Part shown: positions 4,878-7,249 of the stretch, in pieces | Numbering within the stretch: position 1 is the stretch's first letter | How the letters are laid out: every line of letters starts with the position of its first letter | Position numbers and translations under genes: made by a program | Notes under the pieces: generated by a model | Told to the model about the DNA's origin: nothing | Databases searched by the model: none | The model's input: the letters and a program-made list of their open reading frames with translations, nothing else | Assembly: GCA_964396115.1 (NCBI GenBank) | Contig: CAYNDL010000046.1 | Coordinates: 1-7,249, forward strand | DNA: 7,249 nucleotides | Direction of reading: 5' to 3' | From: CAYNDL01 sp964396115 | GTDB lineage: Bacteria > Patescibacteriota > Andersenbacteria > UBA10190 > CAIZMI01

Positions 4878-5249
4878 TTATTTCATTGATACGTCCACGC
4901 CTGCTGGAATCTGGAGGCTTTGCAGTGCGTCGACAGTCTTTGGTGTGAAACTTTGAATGTCGATCAACCGCTTGTGAACCCTGATTTCATACTGGTCACG
5001 TGCGTCTTTGTGGACAAAAGTCGATCGATTAACGGTATAACGTTTTCTTTCCGTTGGAAGAGGTACTGGACCGAAAACCCGGGCGCCAGTTCGCATCACT
5101 GTATCCGCAATTTGCTTCGCTGACTGGTCGACTAACTTGTAATCATAGGCCTTGATCTTAATGCGGATGCGAGGGCCTGCAGTCTCCGGAGTAGCAGCAA
5201 CGCTACTATTTTCGGCTGGAGCTTCGGGGGTATTTAGTACTTCTTCCAT
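4878..5249 (-). CDS. rpsJ: 30S ribosomal protein S10 (uS10) with N-terminal extension
   Basis: The core begins at about residue 26 and is complete: RIRIKIKAYDYKLVDQSA (27-44), RTGARVFGPVPLPTERKRYT (53-72), VNRSTFVHKDARDQYEIR (73-90), and VHKRLIDIQSFTP. S10 is part of the 30S head and, with NusB, also takes part in antitermination. The protein has 123 residues against about 102 normally. The first 25 or so (MEEVLNTPEAPAENSSV...) are acidic and Ala/Pro-rich, and no Met or other good start lies between them and the core. It follows tuf by 23 nt without a visible Shine-Dalgarno. Unlike the common bacterial order, rplC does not follow directly: a terminator ends the transcript 15 nt after the stop. 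Confidence 0.97.
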   Translation of the reverse strand: MEEVLNTPEAPAENSSVAATPETAGPRIRIKIKAYDYKLVDQSAKQIADTVMRTGARVFGPVPLPTERKRYTVNRSTFVHKDARDQYEIRVHKRLIDIQSFTPKTVDALQSLQIPAGVDVSMK

Positions 5250-5272
5250 GGAAATGAGCAGTTATATAAGGG

Positions 5273-6478
5273 TTATTTGATAATCTTGGTCACAACACCC
5301 GCACCAACCGTGCGTCCACCTTCACGAATCGCGAAGTGCATTTGCTGTTCAATAGCGACTTCTTTCAGAAGCTTTACATTGCCCTTTACAGTGTCGCCAG
5401 GCATTACCATTTCTGTTCCTTCTGGAAGTGTTACTTCGCCAGTTACATCCGTTGTGCGGATATAGAACTGTGGCTTGTAGCCATTGAAGAACGGGGTGTG
5501 ACGTCCACCTTCTTCTTTTGTCAAAACATAGATCTCGGCTTCAAATTCGGTGTGAGTGTTGATTGAACCGGGCTTTGCGAGTACTTGTCCGCGCTCGACA
5601 TCTTCTTTCTTGGTACCACGGAGCAACACACCCGCATTATCACCAGCCAAACCTTCTTCAAGTTGCTTGTTGAACATTTCAATACCAGTAACAACAGTCT
5701 TCTGTGTCGGGCGCAAGCCAACAATTTCAACTTCATCATTGATCTTCACCTTACCTCTTTCGATACGGCCGGTTACCACTGTTCCACGACCTTCAATTGA
5801 GAAAATATCTTCGATTGAAAGGAGGAAGGGCTGGTCAACAGCACGAACAGGCTCCGGAATTGCTTCGTCCAAAGCGGCAACGAGATCCAAGACAGACTTA
5901 GCGCCTGGTTCGTCGGCTGAAGTTGCCTTTAATCCTTGTAGTGCTGATCCACGAATAACCTTGGCGTTTTCACCGTCGTATTGGTTCTTGGTCAAAATTT
6001 CACGTACTTCGGCCTCAACCAAGTCAACGAGTTCTGGATCGTCAACGGCATCAACCTTGTTCAAGAAGACAACGATTGTTGGTACTCCTACTTGACGGGC
6101 GAGCAATACGTGTTCGCGAGTCTGTGGCATTGGACCATCAACAGCGGAAACAACGAGGATGGCGCCGTCCATTTGAGCAGCACCGGTGATCATGTTCTTT
6201 ACATAGTCAGCATGACCCGGGCAGTCGACGTGCGCATAGTGGCGATTTTCAGAAGAATACTCAGTGTGCGCTGTCGCAATTGTCAAAATTTTGCTCGAAT
6301 CACGACGACCTTCTTTTTCAGAAGCTTTCGCAATTTCATCGTAGCTCTTGTCTTTAGCCAGACCCTTCAATGACATGACGTGGGTCAAGGCAGCAGTTAA
6401 TGTGGTTTTGCCGTGATCAACGTGTCCAATCGTACCGACGTTAATGTGTGGCTTATTACGTTCAAACTTCTCTGGCAT
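5273..6478 (-). CDS. tuf: Elongation factor Tu, with variant switch I
   Basis: A complete 401-residue EF-Tu (about 394 in E. coli) that delivers aminoacyl-tRNA to the ribosome as a GTP complex. GTPase motifs: P-loop GHVDHGKT (18-25), DCPGH (85-89) with the catalytic His89, NKVD (140-143), and GSAL (177-180). Domain 2 starts around PFLLSIEDIFSIEGRGTVV and domain 3 ends TVGAGVVTKIIK. The oddity is switch I: in place of the near-universal ARGITI it reads RRDSSKILTI (58-67), a net gain of five residues. The Mg-binding Thr is kept (Thr66, aligning with E. coli Thr61) but the preceding Arg-Gly is not. The start is supported by AAGGA (6488-6492) 9 nt upstream. fusA lies 84 nt upstream and rpsJ 23 nt downstream. 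Confidence 0.98.
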   Translation of the reverse strand: MPEKFERNKPHINVGTIGHVDHGKTTLTAALTHVMSLKGLAKDKSYDEIAKASEKEGRRDSSKILTIATAHTEYSSENRHYAHVDCPGHADYVKNMITGAAQMDGAILVVSAVDGPMPQTREHVLLARQVGVPTIVVFLNKVDAVDDPELVDLVEAEVREILTKNQYDGENAKVIRGSALQGLKATSADEPGAKSVLDLVAALDEAIPEPVRAVDQPFLLSIEDIFSIEGRGTVVTGRIERGKVKINDEVEIVGLRPTQKTVVTGIEMFNKQLEEGLAGDNAGVLLRGTKKEDVERGQVLAKPGSINTHTEFEAEIYVLTKEEGGRHTPFFNGYKPQFYIRTTDVTGEVTLPEGTEMVMPGDTVKGNVKLLKEVAIEQQMHFAIREGGRTVGAGVVTKIIK

Positions 6479-6537
6479 AGTTTTTTATCCTTGAAAATTA
6501 AATATTATTAGTTAGAGTAACAGCGCGACTGTAACAG

Positions 6538-6564
6538 AAAGTGTCAAACAATGCAAGACACTTT
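6538..6564 (-). repeat. 8-bp inverted repeat at the fusA end, in the fusA-tuf gap
   Basis: AAAGTGTC and GACACTTT flank an 11-nt loop on the minus strand and include part of the fusA stop codon. No T-run follows, so it is a poor terminator; it may be an mRNA processing or stability element between fusA and tuf. The rest of the 84-nt gap holds a repeated TGTTAC (period 14, 6517-6537) and the tuf Shine-Dalgarno. A TTGACA (6547-6542) is present, but no convincing -10 box lies at 16-18 nt. Confidence 0.35.
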
Positions 6565-7249
6565 ACGCTCCGACGCGTTGCTTTTTGCCTGATCTTCCCT
6601 CGCTTACCTCCTTCGCTACGTTGGCTGGCACTTGCTCATAGCGATTGAACTCCATTGAATAGCTCGCTCTCCCCTGCGTCATCGAACGCAGTGTTGTAGC
6701 GTAACCAAACATCGTTGCGAGCGGCACAAAAGAGTCCACCACTTTGGCATTTCCCCTGTCAGACATACCTGAAATCTGGCCACGACGAGAATTAATGTCG
6801 CCAACAACATCACCCATATACTCTTCTGGTGTTATAACCTCAACTTTCATGATCGGTTCCAGCAAAACCGGACTGGCAGCACGGACTGCATCTTGGAATG
6901 CTTTGCTTCCTGCAATTTTGAAAGCAGCTTCCGAAGAATCAACTTCGTGATAAGAACCGTCATACAACGTTATTGCCAAATCAATTGTTGGATAACCGGC
7001 GATAACACCCGAGTCAGCAGCTTCGCGAACACCTTTTTCGATAGCTGGTATGTATTCTTGCGGAATTACACCACCCTTAATTTCGCTTTCAAAAGAGATG
7101 CCCTTACCGCGTTCCTGTGGGGCAACTCGCAACCAACAATGTCCGTATTGACCACGTCCACCTGACTGACGGATGTATTTTCCTTCGGCTTCTGCCTGCG
7201 AAAGAATTGTTTCTTTATAAGCAACCTGTGGTGCACCAACATTGGCTTC
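6563..7249 (-). CDS. fusA: Elongation factor G, C-terminal part (domains IV and V), cut by window edge
   Basis: The frame is open from the TAA complementary to 6563-6565 to the window end, giving the last 228 residues. It begins EANVGAPQVAYKETILSQAE and has the domain IV motif IRQSGGRGQYGHCWLR. GGVIPQEYIPAIEKG and AGYPTIDLAITLYDGSYHEVDSSEAA follow, the latter including the tip histidine that enters the decoding site. Domain V has PVLLEPIMKVEVITPEEYMG, GDINSRRGQISGM, MFGYATTLRSMTQGRASYSM, then a short basic tail ending GKKQRVGA. EF-G drives tRNA-mRNA translocation and ribosome recycling. The GTPase domain lies outside. A TTG at 7130-7132 is internal, not a start, since the upstream codons are clearly EF-G. 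Confidence 0.97.
   Translation of the reverse strand, partial: EANVGAPQVAYKETILSQAEAEGKYIRQSGGRGQYGHCWLRVAPQERGKGISFESEIKGGVIPQEYIPAIEKGVREAADSGVIAGYPTIDLAITLYDGSYHEVDSSEAAFKIAGSKAFQDAVRAASPVLLEPIMKVEVITPEEYMGDVVGDINSRRGQISGMSDRGNAKVVDSFVPLATMFGYATTLRSMTQGRASYSMEFNRYEQVPANVAKEVSEGRSGKKQRVGA

Noticed and set aside
6563..7132. Short gene starting at the TTG at 7130-7132
   Set aside because: The frame continues upstream to the window end with clear EF-G domain IV sequence, so the TTG is an internal leucine.

Overview
The window is a piece of a bacterial str/S10 ribosomal-protein locus. Every recognisable housekeeping gene is on the minus strand, so transcription runs from high to low coordinates. 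In transcription order: the C-terminal part of fusA (EF-G), tuf (EF-Tu), rpsJ (S10), then a 639-bp break, then rplC (L3), rplD (L4), rplW (L23), rplB (L2), rpsS (S19), rplV (L22), rpsC (S3) and the start of rplP (L16). All ten stop codons visible in these genes are TAA. GC content of the ribosomal genes is moderate (45% in a 60-base sample of rplC at 3661-3720).

The organism is a bacterium, and several features fit Candidate Phyla Radiation/Patescibacteria (possibly a Parcubacteria-type lineage). These are charged low-complexity tails on L22, L23 and S10, a divergent EF-Tu switch I (RRDSSKILTI instead of ARGITI), and weak or absent Shine-Dalgarno sequences before most genes. The assignment is an inference from protein character, not from a database search.

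The two halves are organised differently. On the right, fusA-tuf-rpsJ ends in a clear intrinsic terminator (hairpin with GAAA loop plus T-rich tract) just after rpsJ. On the left, rplC to rplP is very tightly packed: gaps of 1-16 nt, and a one-base TAATG overlap between rplB and rpsS. This fits a single transcript with translational coupling.

The break (4239-4877) is the unusual part. It holds (a) a minus-strand promoter for the rplC operon with a leader of about 145 nt; (b) in that leader, a 13-bp stem whose 3' arm contains the only strong Shine-Dalgarno of the operon (GGAG, rplC), so the RNA can hide the rplC start; (c) a candidate 33-codon leader ORF whose TGA overlaps the rplC ATG; (d) a divergent plus-strand promoter matching the sigma70 consensus perfectly (TTGACA, 17 nt, TATAAT); (e) behind it, a small GC-rich reading frame that could encode a one-pass membrane protein with a Pro-rich tail, ending in an 11-bp perfect inverted repeat across its stop codon. 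In most bacteria rpsJ and rplC are adjacent, so this break, with its own regulatory elements, is the most likely place for undescribed biology here. No mobile element, CRISPR array, tRNA or rRNA was seen.
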